Source of the DNA: Agriotes lineatus
Taxonomy: Eukaryota; Arthropoda; Insecta; Coleoptera; Elateridae
Reading direction: 5' to 3'
Assembly (NCBI GenBank): GCA_940337035.1
Contig: OW679202.1
Location: 46,145,763 to 46,209,762, forward strand
DNA: 64,000 nucleotides
This document shows, one piece after another, positions 50,136-60,294 of this stretch. Below the pieces are notes generated by a model. It did no database searches, had not been told where the DNA came from, and was given only the letters and a program-made list of their open reading frames with translations. A program made the position numbers and the translations under genes. Position 1 is the first letter of the stretch; the number at the start of each line of letters is the position of its first letter.

Positions 50136-50369
50136 TCAAAATATTGGTAATTTTATAATGTCTCCGTTCAGTTGAGATGCATGCAGCCTCAACAACTCGA
50201 AGCACTTTAGTTCGGCCAAATCGATGTTTTGGACTTTTTCAACGATTTCTGGAGTAACCGCAGTTGACGGGTATCCACCTTCACAGCTCTGAAGCTCATG
50301 CTTAAAAATCAAAGTCAACTTCTTCACTATTTGTAGTGATGGGAACTGTTGTCCCAACATATCTGCCAT
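50136..50369 (-). pseudogene. Mariner transposase N-terminal fragment
   Basis: The reverse-strand reading GGYPSTAVTPEIVEKVQNI followed by a diverged helical stretch matches the linker between the two DNA-binding helix-turn-helix units of mariner transposases (typically GRPxTxxTxExIxxVxxxV). The catalytic domain does not follow on the lower-coordinate side. No inverted ends were located. Only about 70 codons remain. Confidence 0.55.
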
Positions 50370-52199
50370 ATCAGCTTTTCAGACTGTTATAATTAAGCTC
50401 TTCTTTACACATTAGCTTATTCAACTGACTTTTAACACTAAACTACTTGAGAGATTTTCCTAAATTTTTATTTGTGTTCTTATGCGAGATGAACGTCTTG
50501 TAAAAACATAGAGGCGATCCGATGGCAGCACCAACTCTAGGTTACTCAGCGAACATTTCATACACTCCTCGTACATATGCACTAAATAGCTTATCTTCTA
50601 TACGCCCTTCAAGTCACAGTTGCTTAGAGGGTGGAATCTTATTAAAACGAAAAGACTTCTAAACACTTTTAAAGTAATTATTAATTTATATTAACATTGT
50701 CTATATAAAAGTAAACATCACGGATCCGAAACGAAACTATTAATTAACAAACATGTTTACGCACCAAATAACGAGTGATTTCAGATGCGCACTTTCAGTT
50801 TCCAATTACGTAACATTTTCAACAACCCAGACCTTATTACATCTATAAAAATAGAAATGATACACTGTCGTAGTTACAAATGGAAAAATATTCCTTTAAG
50901 AAAATATTAGTTATCATAAGTACATTAAAATAACATTTCTAAAATTCCACATTTGCTAATAATAATCCCATTCACATACTTTTGTTTCACAAATGTTTTA
51001 ATTGCTAAAACCAATGGCAAAATTTTAACTAAATATAATGAAAACGGTATAAATTGGTACTTGCCTGCTAAATTTATCTCGCTTTTGAAAGTTCCTCTCT
51101 TACTACAGAGGAAGATAACTACCTAAAATAAGGATTACAAAGGATATACAACGTCCAATCATAACAGACCGCGAAAGCAACGATCTTAATGATAGGATGT
51201 CAATAACAGTGACAGCAAAATAACACCAATAAAAATAGGGATCCCGACATACCAACATAACAACAGACACAGCTGAAAAGGAAAGCCCACAAATCTACCG
51301 ATTCAGTAAGTCACCTAAAAGCGGAAATTAGATATTTTTACAGGTTTTATATAACAATCTCCGTGTGAATGCCTAAAGAACCATTCTTGTTTTTGGCTTA
51401 ATGTGTTAAATTTGATTATTCTGCATTATTTGAAATATTAAAATGCATCAATATATAAGCTTTTCATATCAAATCATCATTCATTTGTGGCTGTAAATGC
51501 TGTGAAATTGTCCGATAATGAACGAATTGCATCATCAAATGTCATAATGCCTACTAGCAAATGTTTACACACATTTTCTATCAAGCTTACATGGGTCATT
51601 ATATTTGCGGACATATTCAGGAGACCTTATTTCGGAATGTGTCATATATCGCAACAACTTATTTTACTAAGGAAATGGTGTTGAAACTATCCGGTTAAAC
51701 GTCAAATAGTTTGGAAATCGAATGCTGAGTAGTCGTGCAAAATGACTAAAGTAACATTGGCTCTTTGAAATGTTCTACTTGTTAGTCGAACGGCCATGTT
51801 TTCTTTCAATTACTCTAGAAAAGGGCTTGAAATATCTAGCCCTCAAGCTAGAACATGTACGCCTGTGAGGAGAGCAAGTCTTGACTTAGCAATTATAAAA
51901 TACACTTAAATGTCCTCTTCCAGTATTCGGTAAGGAAGGAATCGATCTGTGTTTATGTAATATAATTTATTTTATGTCATCTTCTACGTATTTGTTCAAC
52001 TTAAAAAAATATAATACATACTCAAACGTATCTACGGGTTTACTTTAGTGTGCTAATCAGCGTTTCGCTACATGCGAGAACCAAACTATTTTTTGAGAAT
52101 TGGGATAACTGTTACGTTTCTGAAAACCTTTATTCTAAATATGTTCAAAGTAGTTCGCTTCCGCAATTAATTAACACTTAACAATTCCTTTATTTCCTT
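50370..52199. other. AT-rich DNA without a recognisable gene
   Basis: No motif-bearing frame or paired element ends were recognised. Confidence 0.45.
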
Positions 52200-52660
52200 G
52201 CAGAAAATCTGGCCGCCAGGTCTTTCAAAATACGACAACATCGATCTTTTTTTATGTCCAAGGAACAGCAAAAGTCACGCTGTATCAGGAGACTAAGGGA
52301 TGTTCGATGGTCTTAATTTTATTTTGAGCTAAATACTGCGCAGTTCGAGCTGCTGTATGTGAAGATGCATTATCGTGTAGTAGCAACATACGCTTCTTTG
52401 AAAGACTCTTTCACACTTCGGGCAAACACATTTCCACATTTAGCAGTAACTGTCTTCTGATTTTCTAGCTTAATGGCTTCGACGAGATCAGTACCTACTC
52501 CTAAAAAATATTGGGTACATTTCTATTCATAGATCTTTGTTGTTTGGATATGATTGGTGTTTCCTCATCTTTGTGAACTAACGCCCGTCCCTCTTGTGGA
52601 AGAGGCACATCAAAAAAAGGTATGTTCGTGTTGTCACCTGTCACAATCTTAGAAATAAAT
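52200..52660 (-). pseudogene. Mariner transposase catalytic-domain relic
   Basis: Read on the reverse strand it gives KIVTGDNTNIPFFDVPL (first catalytic Asp in VTGD), HKDEETPIISKQQRS, then RMLLLHDNASSHTAARTAQY (second Asp in HDNA) and IEHPLVS-stop where the family has HPPYSPDLAP with the third Asp. Several stops and frame changes occur between the pieces. It is a dead mariner copy. The N-terminal piece at 50.1 kb lies on the wrong side for a single reverse-strand gene, so it must be another copy or rearranged. Confidence 0.75.
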
Positions 52661-52805
52661 TATTTAGTAATTTCAGATTTTGTTTGCAAATTCTTACACG
52701 TTCTGCGTATAGTGAAAATATATTTCTTATTTAATGTAGGAGTTCAGAAACTATCTACTAATTATAATTGTAAGTCGAAATTATACTACTGAGCACTCCA
52801 GTTCA

Positions 52806-52990
52806 ATGCCGTTTAATGTAGTAATGGGCAGAACCATTGATTCGGTCAAAGCGAAACTGGGGTATAAATTGGAACTAAACAACATGAACCTAATTTGCTA
52901 TGATGGGGATGTCGTCATTATAACAGTCAGTGAGTACAACTCCAGCAATTATTACGCCATGCAAGTGTGCTATCACCACGAAATATGGAA
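52806..52990 (+). pseudogene. Possible LINE reverse transcriptase scrap
   Basis: The frame reads VKAKLGYKLELNNMNLICYD then GDVVIITVSE. This fits the segment around the catalytic box of RTE-like reverse transcriptases (usually ICYADDxxLIAES), with the box changed to YDGD. It is only about 60 codons and alone, so support is limited. Confidence 0.4.
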
Positions 52991-54195
52991 TGTACGTATA
53001 TTAACACATTAAACAGAATATATATACGCGGTGACTTAAAGCGCAAAAAATTTTTAAAATGGATGACGATATAACCATGACCTGGGTATATAAATGACAC
53101 AACGCATGCAAACCGGAAAATAAAAAACTGATAACTTGAAAAAGAAAAGGGTAAAATAAAGTAGCATATAAAACAAGTATTAGTATTTGCTAGAAAGGTA
53201 ACAGTAGAATAGTATCTAAAAGAAACGAAGGAACAAACGCTTATTTCTAAACTTGCACTTGACAGATCAAACCCGACAACGTCTCTTATAAGAAAATAAC
53301 CAACTAGCATTTGCCATAGTTATCAAATAACTTATCTATATCCTACTTATTTCTATGGATACTATCACTGTTGGTGTACCACTTTCAAGTAGCTAGTTAA
53401 GATTCAGTGGTGAGTAGTTTATAAAAAAAAATATTTTGCTTTTCTCCTGAAATATCTTTCCAATAAGATTATTTAAATTCATTTTCCCATTTTTACTCAT
53501 TTTGTTAGGTGGCTTTTAATCACTCCATAAAAAAGTTTTACCCTGTCAAATGGTGTCGTTACACTTTATCATCTCAAGAAGCTTACAGAATGCCAATAAT
53601 GCCGACAAATTTATTTTTTAACGTAAATTCAATAAAGTTCTTAAATTCACTGTAAGTACGATTCGATTTCAGTGACCACCAAACATGATACATCCAAATC
53701 CTGAAGCTGAGCACGGACATCTTCCATCTCTGGGTAAGACATGTTCCTTGTAGAAAATTTCTTCAGTACATCGCCAGCAAACAAGCACCAGATGGCGCCT
53801 TTAAAAATAACAGTTCTCTTCATCTTTCCAGGTGTATTGACTATCGCGAGCGAACCCCCTATGAAGCCTGTCTAATGCCCACCCCTCTCCCTAAGCTGTT
53901 GAACTTCTCTAGGAGTGTTACATGTTGTGAACAGGGTTTTATAATATTACAGGTAGGTTTTTGACGAAAGCAAACTATCATATCTTGAACTGATTTTTAT
54001 TCAGAATGGAATATCTGCTTGTTGTGAGTCTAATAGATTACTACAGTTTTTTTGTTTTGCCGTGGCATGTTTGTTATTTATCTATTGTAACTATTAGTAA
54101 AAACTGAAAGATTAAAGGCATTTATTTTTGATGCATTTTGCAAATATTTATATGGCCTTTATTAGGTTGCATTTCGAAAAACAAACTGCAGATCC
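52991..54195. other. DNA without a recognisable gene
   Basis: The 127-codon reverse frame at 52927-53310 is Phe/Ser/Ile-rich without motif and is probably accidental. No other feature is supportable. Confidence 0.4.
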
Positions 54196-54264
54196 ATGCT
54201 GCTAAATTACTTCGTTTATTCTCTTCCAGCTAGAAAATTAACCCTCCAGTACCCGTTCAAAATT

Positions 54265-54663
54265 CTAAGACATCAATACCCGCACCAGTCTCGCAGTCCG
54301 ACACCCTTCTGCCACCTCCATAAAAATAATGAGATATCTTATGGCATTAGTTTCTTGTTCACTAACGTCTTCATAATCAGATATTTCCTGTTCAGTGTCA
54401 CTGTTCATTTCTCTAGTTTCCAATAAATTATCTTCGCCAGACGATGGCACATCATCATAAAACGCGTTGTCGACATCCTCCTCCGCTATTATATCTCGCA
54501 TCGTCTGTTCTAGTCGCGGCTGGTCTTTCTCATAAAATCTGCCATGACTGTAATAATGTTTTAGTATAACAGTGTTACTAAAAATGCAGAAAATACTTCC
54601 TTCTTCAATATCAAAGGTAAAAATAAAAACAACTCGGGTACCCGCTTCGGTCTCTGAAACCAA
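54265..54663 (-). pseudogene. Acidic 132-codon frame, possible piggyBac-type N-terminus relic
   Basis: The reverse-strand product has an acidic serine-rich middle (FYDDVPSSGEDN, MNSDTEQEISDYEDVSEQE) like the N-terminal region that precedes the DDE domain in piggyBac transposases. No DDD catalytic domain, cysteine-rich end or TTAA-flanked inverted repeats were found around it. Acidic N-termini are not specific, so this could equally be an unrelated exon or chance. Confidence 0.3.
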
Positions 54664-55029
54664 AATTATAAATAACTTTTAAACCACAGCACGCACGAAC
54701 TCAAAACTGCATACGGATCTTCAATGGCAATATATAGGAAGGTAGTTAAATGGGCATTAAAATAACTATAGCACATTAAGTAATATACTGCATCATGTGT
54801 TTGCTCGGTCTCACAGACCGTAAACGGGTACTACAGTCGATAGGCTATATTATTCGGTGAACATGGCGTGTTAGCAAAGCACAAGTCGATTGCTTAGAGG
54901 GCACTATCGAGACCAGAAGTAAATAGTGGCCAAAGACTACGTCCTTAGGTTTCTCCAATCGTAGCATTATATGTGTTCCATTGGGTAAAGAACCTTAAGG
55001 ATTAAAGAGTGAGTTCTGTAACTACGCAA

Positions 55030-58000
55030 TTACCTACTCACTATAATCAATCACGCGTCTTTTGATCATTGTTGCTAGTATTAGGGTTTATGATTTTGGT
55101 AAAAGCCCTTCGGCGATAGACAAATGGTGACGGGCAAGGTTTGATGCGACTGCAGCCTAGTCAGATGTCTGCACGAAGGCAGTCATGGGAGAGTGGTCGC
55201 TATTTGTATTTACTTGAGGTGGGGATACAATTTCGGCAGCACTCATGATGATAAAGCAGCCCTTTTTAGGGACCCACTGCTTTCCCTAATTCAGGGAGGG
55301 GGCTAGAAAAGGTGCCCCAAACATTGGCCTGCCTCACTCAACCAACGAGTGATAACCACGGTCGCTCGTGCATTATTTTTAAACGTGGTCATAAAAATAA
55401 AAATAATGGAAATATAATTTTAAACCAATGCTCACCTTCAAAGTTAAAAATAGCAGCATGGAATGTTCGCACACTGCAGGACAATACTAGATGTATATGT
55501 CCTGAAAGAAAAACTGCAATTGTTGCACGCGAGCTTTTGAGATATAATATTGATATCGCTGCATTAAGTGAATCAAGATTTGCAGAAGAGGGACAACTTG
55601 TTGAGGAACAAGCGGGATATACTTTCTACTGGAAGGGTCGCCCAGAAAACAAACCCAGAACAAATGGAGTGTGCCTAGTAATTAAGAACAATATAGCTAG
55701 TAACCTTGTTAATCTACCAACTGGAATTTCGGATCGGATTATGACCCTTCGCTTGAAGCTACAGCATAACAGGCACTTAACAATTATATGTGTCTATGCA
55801 CCTACCATGGATAATGACGAAGGTACCAAGGATGGGTTCTATGAGGAATTGGATAGTATACTGTCTAGAATACACAAAAATGACAAAATAGTACTCCTGG
55901 GTGATTTTAATGCCCGAGTAGGAGCTGATTATAACTCATGGCCAGATGTTATCGGCCGACATGGCCTGGGAAAGGAAAACAGCAATGGACTAAGACTTCT
56001 CTTACTGTGTTCACAGCATAACCTATGTATAACAAACACATGGTTCCGTCAAAATAACAAATATAAAACAACGTGGATGCATCCTCGTTCCAAACAGTGG
56101 CACATGATTGATTATGTACTGGTGCGACGACGGGATATATCTGACGTATATGTAACGAGAGTTAAAAGAGGAGCTTTTTGTTGGACCGATCACAGATTAC
56201 TCATGTCTGAAATGAAACTTCAAATTGCTAGAGTAAGGAGGCATGTTCAAATAGTACCTAAAAAACTTGACACGGATAAACTAAAATGTCCACAAGTAAA
56301 AGATGACTTTCAAGACAAAGTGAGGAATTTGTGTGAAACTCAGACAGAGGAACAAACAACGTTTGAATCAGAATGGACCCGATTCTCTGCGTCACTGTTT
56401 GACATTGCGAAGGATACTTTGGGTATCAAGAAGAGAAACTACAAAGACTGGTTTGACGATAACAACGATGAATTAACGGACGCACATACGAGGCATAGGA
56501 TAGCCCTTAAAAGATGGGAAGGGGACAAGCACTGTCCCAGGCTCAAAAGTGAAAGGGATGCTGCCTACAAGGATCTACGGTCAATAACACGTTCTTTAAA
56601 GGATACATGGTGGCAGGAGAGAGCTCGTGAATTACAAACATATGCTGATACACATCAGATGGGGTTGTTTTATGAAAATCTTAGACGGATATACGGCCCA
56701 ACAAAGAGAAGAACAGTACCTATGATGTCTATAGATGGAGAACGATTAACAGACAAGGTGCAGATACTGCAACGATGGCTTGAGCACTTCAACACACTTC
56801 TGAACACAGAAAGTACAGCTGATATGGACTTCATCAACAAGTTACCTGAGAACGAAACTGTTACCTCCCTAGATGAGATGCCAACGATCCAAGAAGTAAT
56901 AGATGCTATATCTAGCCTAAAGAATGGGAAGGCCCCTGGCGCCAACGGTATACCCCCAGAAGTTTTTAAAGAAGGAGGCTATGCGCTACATAACAAACTT
57001 TATAACCTCATCAGCAGGATGTGGACAATTGAGACTGTACCAGATGAATTTAAAGCATCTACCATATGCACATTATATAAGGGAAAAGGCAACGCCTCCA
57101 ATTGTAACTCATATAGAGGTATATCACTGCTTGATATTGCCAGTAAAATCTTGGCAAAAGTCTTATTAAATAGATTGCAGCCTATTGCAGAGCAGCTTCT
57201 ACCTGAATCCCAGTATGGTTTCCGTGCCAATAGAGGCACTTGTGACGCAATATTTTCTATAAGACAGCTTCAAGAAAAAAGCTTAGAGCAGTACCAGCCT
57301 TTATATATGTGCTTTGTCGACCTAGAAAAGGCGTTCGACAGAGTCCCGAGAAACGCCTTATGGGTGGTGCTAAGAAAAGCTGGTTGCACGCCGAAATTTC
57401 TTCATATGATTCAACTGTTACATGAGGGAATGAAGTGCAGAGTACAGGTGGATGGTGTTTTAAGTGAGGAGTTTGACGTTACTGTTGGCGTTAAGCAGGG
57501 CTGTGTTTTGGCACCAACTTTATTTGCCCTTTATTTTTGTGCGGTCATGAAACAAGCATTACAGGGAATGTTCGACGCAATTCACATAAAGTACAGATTC
57601 CAGGGTGGACTCTTTAACACTTCTAGACTGAAAGCTTTTTCAAAAGTCCAGTTGACAAGAGTACTAGAAATCATGTATGCAGATGATGTATGTTTGGTGG
57701 CTAATTCTGTGGAGGCCTTACAGGAAAGTGTCACGAGATTAAATCACGCTTGTCTGAAATTCGGGTTGAAGATTAGCTGTCAGAAGACCGAAGTTATGCA
57801 TCAGACAGTACGCCATATGTTGGTTGAGGCTGACCATATGGCTATTCAAATTGACGAGACTCCACTTCGTGAAGTTAACAACTTCAGATATTTGGGAAGC
57901 ACAATCACGTCGGACACCAAAATTGATGCTGAAATAAATACACGTATAGGCCAGGCTGCAACAGCTTTTGGCAGACTATACCAAAAACTATTCAAATCAC

Positions 58001-58780
58001 ATGACATTTCAATTCCTACCAAAATTAAAGTATATAAAGCCGCTATTATACCAACGTTACTATATGGCTCAGAAACGTGGTGCGTATACAGATATCAAAT
58101 ACGAAAACTAGACCAATTTCATCTAAAATGCTTACGTTCAATTATGCACATAAGGTGGTCTGATTATGTAAGGAATACGGACGTTCTTAGGCGAAGTGAA
58201 ACGCCTGGAATTGAATCATTATTAATGCGTAATCAACTTCGTTGGTGTGGCCACGTAATGAGACTGAGTAACGAAAGACTCCCAAAGCAAATTCTATATT
58301 CTGAGCTCCTTTATGGCAAGAGAAAGAGTGGAGGTCAAATACTGAGATATAGGGACACAATCAAGAGACATACGAGAAATATTGGATTATCTTGTGATGC
58401 TATGGACAACCTGGCTCCAAACCGCACTCTGTGGAAAAATGAAGTTCGCACAAAAGTAGAACAATTCGAGGAACAGCGTCTAAGGGACTTGGATGCAAAG
58501 AGAGAATATCAGAAACAAAAGGAACGAACGGTGGCCATTTACATATATAATGAAAATGATGAACTATTATGTGATCTATGTGACAGAACATTTGCCAACA
58601 AACTAGGCTTCGCCAGTCATCAACGTGCACATGAACGATCGGTGGAGAGAATGGCGCAACAATGATCGCTGTAGTCGTATCGACAAGGATCTACACACAC
58701 ACACTGAAGGGTTAACAGAATTAGCAATAACTTGGCGTACAAGGAACACGACCTAGGTTAGTTAAATCAAATCTTATATT
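55030..58780 (+). mobile_element. Near-complete LINE (endonuclease + reverse transcriptase + C2H2 finger)
   Basis: The element comprises a GC-richer 5' leader (from about 55080, with GGTGACGGGCAAGG and a GCAGCC..AGTCATGGGAGAG segment), the long open frame 55312-58665 and a short 3' region with a CACACACAC run near 58695. The outer limits are approximate. No polyA tail or clear target duplication is seen. It is the only element in the window whose enzymatic frame is uninterrupted, so it is the best candidate for a recently active copy. Confidence 0.75.
55312..58665 (+). CDS. LINE polyprotein: AP-type endonuclease, reverse transcriptase, C2H2 zinc finger (1117 codons)
   Basis: It nicks target DNA and primes reverse transcription of its own RNA in the nucleus. 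The endonuclease shows AAWNVRTL (Asn51), ALSESRF (Glu87), LLGDFNARVG (Asp198, Asn200) and TDHRLL (Asp293, His294). The reverse transcriptase shows NGKAPGANGIPPEVF, QYGFRANRGTCDAIF, CFVDLEKAFDRV (Asp670), GVKQGCVLAPTLF and MYADDVCLV (Tyr789-Asp792). A GHVMRLSNERLPKQ segment follows. The C-terminal finger is Cys1087-x2-Cys1090-x12-His1103-x3-His1107. No stop or frameshift interrupts it. The start is uncertain: 55312 is GTG, a TAG lies in frame about 43 bases upstream, and no in-frame ATG precedes the endonuclease. An ATG-ATG pair near 55247 opens a different frame that ends after 14 codons. The clade is not assigned. Confidence 0.93.
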   Translation: MPQTLACLTQPTSDNHGRSCIIFKRGHKNKNNGNIILNQCSPSKLKIAAWNVRTLQDNTRCICPERKTAIVARELLRYNIDIAALSESRFAEEGQLVEEQAGYTFYWKGRPENKPRTNGVCLVIKNNIASNLVNLPTGISDRIMTLRLKLQHNRHLTIICVYAPTMDNDEGTKDGFYEELDSILSRIHKNDKIVLLGDFNARVGADYNSWPDVIGRHGLGKENSNGLRLLLLCSQHNLCITNTWFRQNNKYKTTWMHPRSKQWHMIDYVLVRRRDISDVYVTRVKRGAFCWTDHRLLMSEMKLQIARVRRHVQIVPKKLDTDKLKCPQVKDDFQDKVRNLCETQTEEQTTFESEWTRFSASLFDIAKDTLGIKKRNYKDWFDDNNDELTDAHTRHRIALKRWEGDKHCPRLKSERDAAYKDLRSITRSLKDTWWQERARELQTYADTHQMGLFYENLRRIYGPTKRRTVPMMSIDGERLTDKVQILQRWLEHFNTLLNTESTADMDFINKLPENETVTSLDEMPTIQEVIDAISSLKNGKAPGANGIPPEVFKEGGYALHNKLYNLISRMWTIETVPDEFKASTICTLYKGKGNASNCNSYRGISLLDIASKILAKVLLNRLQPIAEQLLPESQYGFRANRGTCDAIFSIRQLQEKSLEQYQPLYMCFVDLEKAFDRVPRNALWVVLRKAGCTPKFLHMIQLLHEGMKCRVQVDGVLSEEFDVTVGVKQGCVLAPTLFALYFCAVMKQALQGMFDAIHIKYRFQGGLFNTSRLKAFSKVQLTRVLEIMYADDVCLVANSVEALQESVTRLNHACLKFGLKISCQKTEVMHQTVRHMLVEADHMAIQIDETPLREVNNFRYLGSTITSDTKIDAEINTRIGQAATAFGRLYQKLFKSHDISIPTKIKVYKAAIIPTLLYGSETWCVYRYQIRKLDQFHLKCLRSIMHIRWSDYVRNTDVLRRSETPGIESLLMRNQLRWCGHVMRLSNERLPKQILYSELLYGKRKSGGQILRYRDTIKRHTRNIGLSCDAMDNLAPNRTLWKNEVRTKVEQFEEQRLRDLDAKREYQKQKERTVAIYIYNENDELLCDLCDRTFANKLGFASHQRAHERSVERMAQQ

Positions 58781-58784
58781 ATAA

Positions 58785-59009
58785 GAGCTGATGCCGCCGG
58801 TCGGCGGTCGCCGCCCGCCGGCCGTACAGACCGTAAGCGCTGGCGCGCGCACATGCCGACCGCGCACAAGTGGCGACGCAGCAAGCATTTGTATTGTTAA
58901 CGCTGGCAGGGCCGCACGTCGGCTGGCTACCAGCTTACGCAAGAATTTTTATTGTTAACCGTTTCTTTACGCTGGCAGGGCCAGACGTAGGCTGGCCAAC
59001 GCGTTCTAG
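58785..59009. mobile_element. 225-bp GC-rich insertion flanked by an 11-bp direct repeat
   Basis: A sharply GC-rich, CpG-rich segment (GCCGCCGGTCGGCGG.. with hairpin potential) is bounded by TTATATTATAA at 58774-58784 and again at 59010-59020. Inside, a block with ATTGTTAA and GCTGGCAGGGCC occurs twice (GCTGGCAGGGCC at 58902 and 58971). It encodes nothing recognisable. The flanking repeat looks like a target-site duplication, but it is AT-only and partly palindromic, so chance must be considered. Confidence 0.5.
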
Positions 59010-59305
59010 TTATATTATAAAACGTTAGGTCGATGAAATTATGATCTTTCGTTATGCATTACAAAATTCAAGCAACAAGTACGTAATATTATTTACTTTC
59101 TCCAATGACCTAAATTGTGTATATCTTCAATTCATACGTTTTCGCGCCGCATTCTATTTATTTATTGTGCAATAATGGGACAGTTAAATTTTATTTCCAA
59201 TAATTCAAGAATATATAAAATTATATATTGTTCAAAAATTGTACTAGAATAAACAATAGATCATTAATGACAAAAACTTATTTAATACATTTTTATTAAG
59301 GGAAG

Positions 59306-60286
59306 CAGACGTGGGAAAATTACTTTAAAAAGGTAATTAATTGCTACTTACCAATTACCGCCTAATGAAATAATTAAATTAAATGATATTTCAATTACCT
59401 AAATCAAATACTAATTCAATTATCAATTACTTGGTACTTGGAATTGCTCAACATAAATTACTTTTTCAATTACCTTCACTAGAGATTGTTGTCGTATATG
59501 TATTTAGTAGTATTTAGACGGCCCTGTGCTAGCACATTGTTTTAAACAAGCAAATTGAAATTAATAGATAAGTATTATAAATCAATATTGTCTAATAAAG
59601 CTAGTTTTTGCTAATTGTTATCGAAAAAATTTAATTACATTTTTACCGTACTTTACTCTGTAATCGGTACTTACCACAGACACATTTTCGCTTCTTACTG
59701 AATAATAATTTACAAGCTACAGTGCTACATTCTGCACAGCCTACACTATACAAGACATAACATACTCACATCCCATCTACAAACGTAAGCGCCTGCACCA
59801 AATATCTCTTTGCTCGTGCACAAAACTAGCCGTTATTATACTAGTCATAAGAAATTATAAATTATACTTAGCTTGCTCCAAGAATGCTCTATTGAGATTT
59901 GCTTAATATGTAGCTTAAGAAGGCCTTATCTTATTTTTAGCGTTCTAGAAATTTAATTCCCAATCGTGATCAGTAATTTATTAATTGTATTACCAAAAAG
60001 TAATTAAATTGCCGCCAGTAATTTCAATTAGCATAAGTAATTCAAATATTTATAAAGTAATTTAAATACTTTAAAGCAATTTAATTACACAAAAGTAATT
60101 GAATAATTAAATGTAGTAATTAATTACTACTTCTAAAAAGTAATTTTCAAATACTTTTTAACAAAAATGGCAATTAACAATTATAATTACCGTATTTTGA
60201 TGAATAATTCCATTCCGAGGCAAATCCACAAAAAATAATTTAATTAGTAATTTAATTACAAAGTAACTAATTTTTGCTCACCTCGG
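59306..60286. mobile_element. hAT-type non-autonomous element with 8-bp target duplication
   Basis: The left end CAGACGTGGGAAAATTA (59306) and the right end, read inverted, CCGAGGTGAGCAAAAATTA (60286) are hAT-like imperfect terminal repeats. The flanking 8-mers AAGGGAAG (59298-59305) and AAAGGAAG (60287-60294) differ at one base, as expected for an aged hAT target duplication. Both arms are filled with TAATTAC/GTAATTA repeats. There is no transposase. It shares its left end with the fragment at 11868. Confidence 0.75.
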
Positions 60287-60294
60287 AAAGGAAG

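Noticed and set aside
52927..53310. 127-codon reverse-strand membrane-like frame
   Set aside because: It is hydrophobic by AT-rich composition, overlaps a probable reverse transcriptase scrap on the other strand, and has no recognisable topology.
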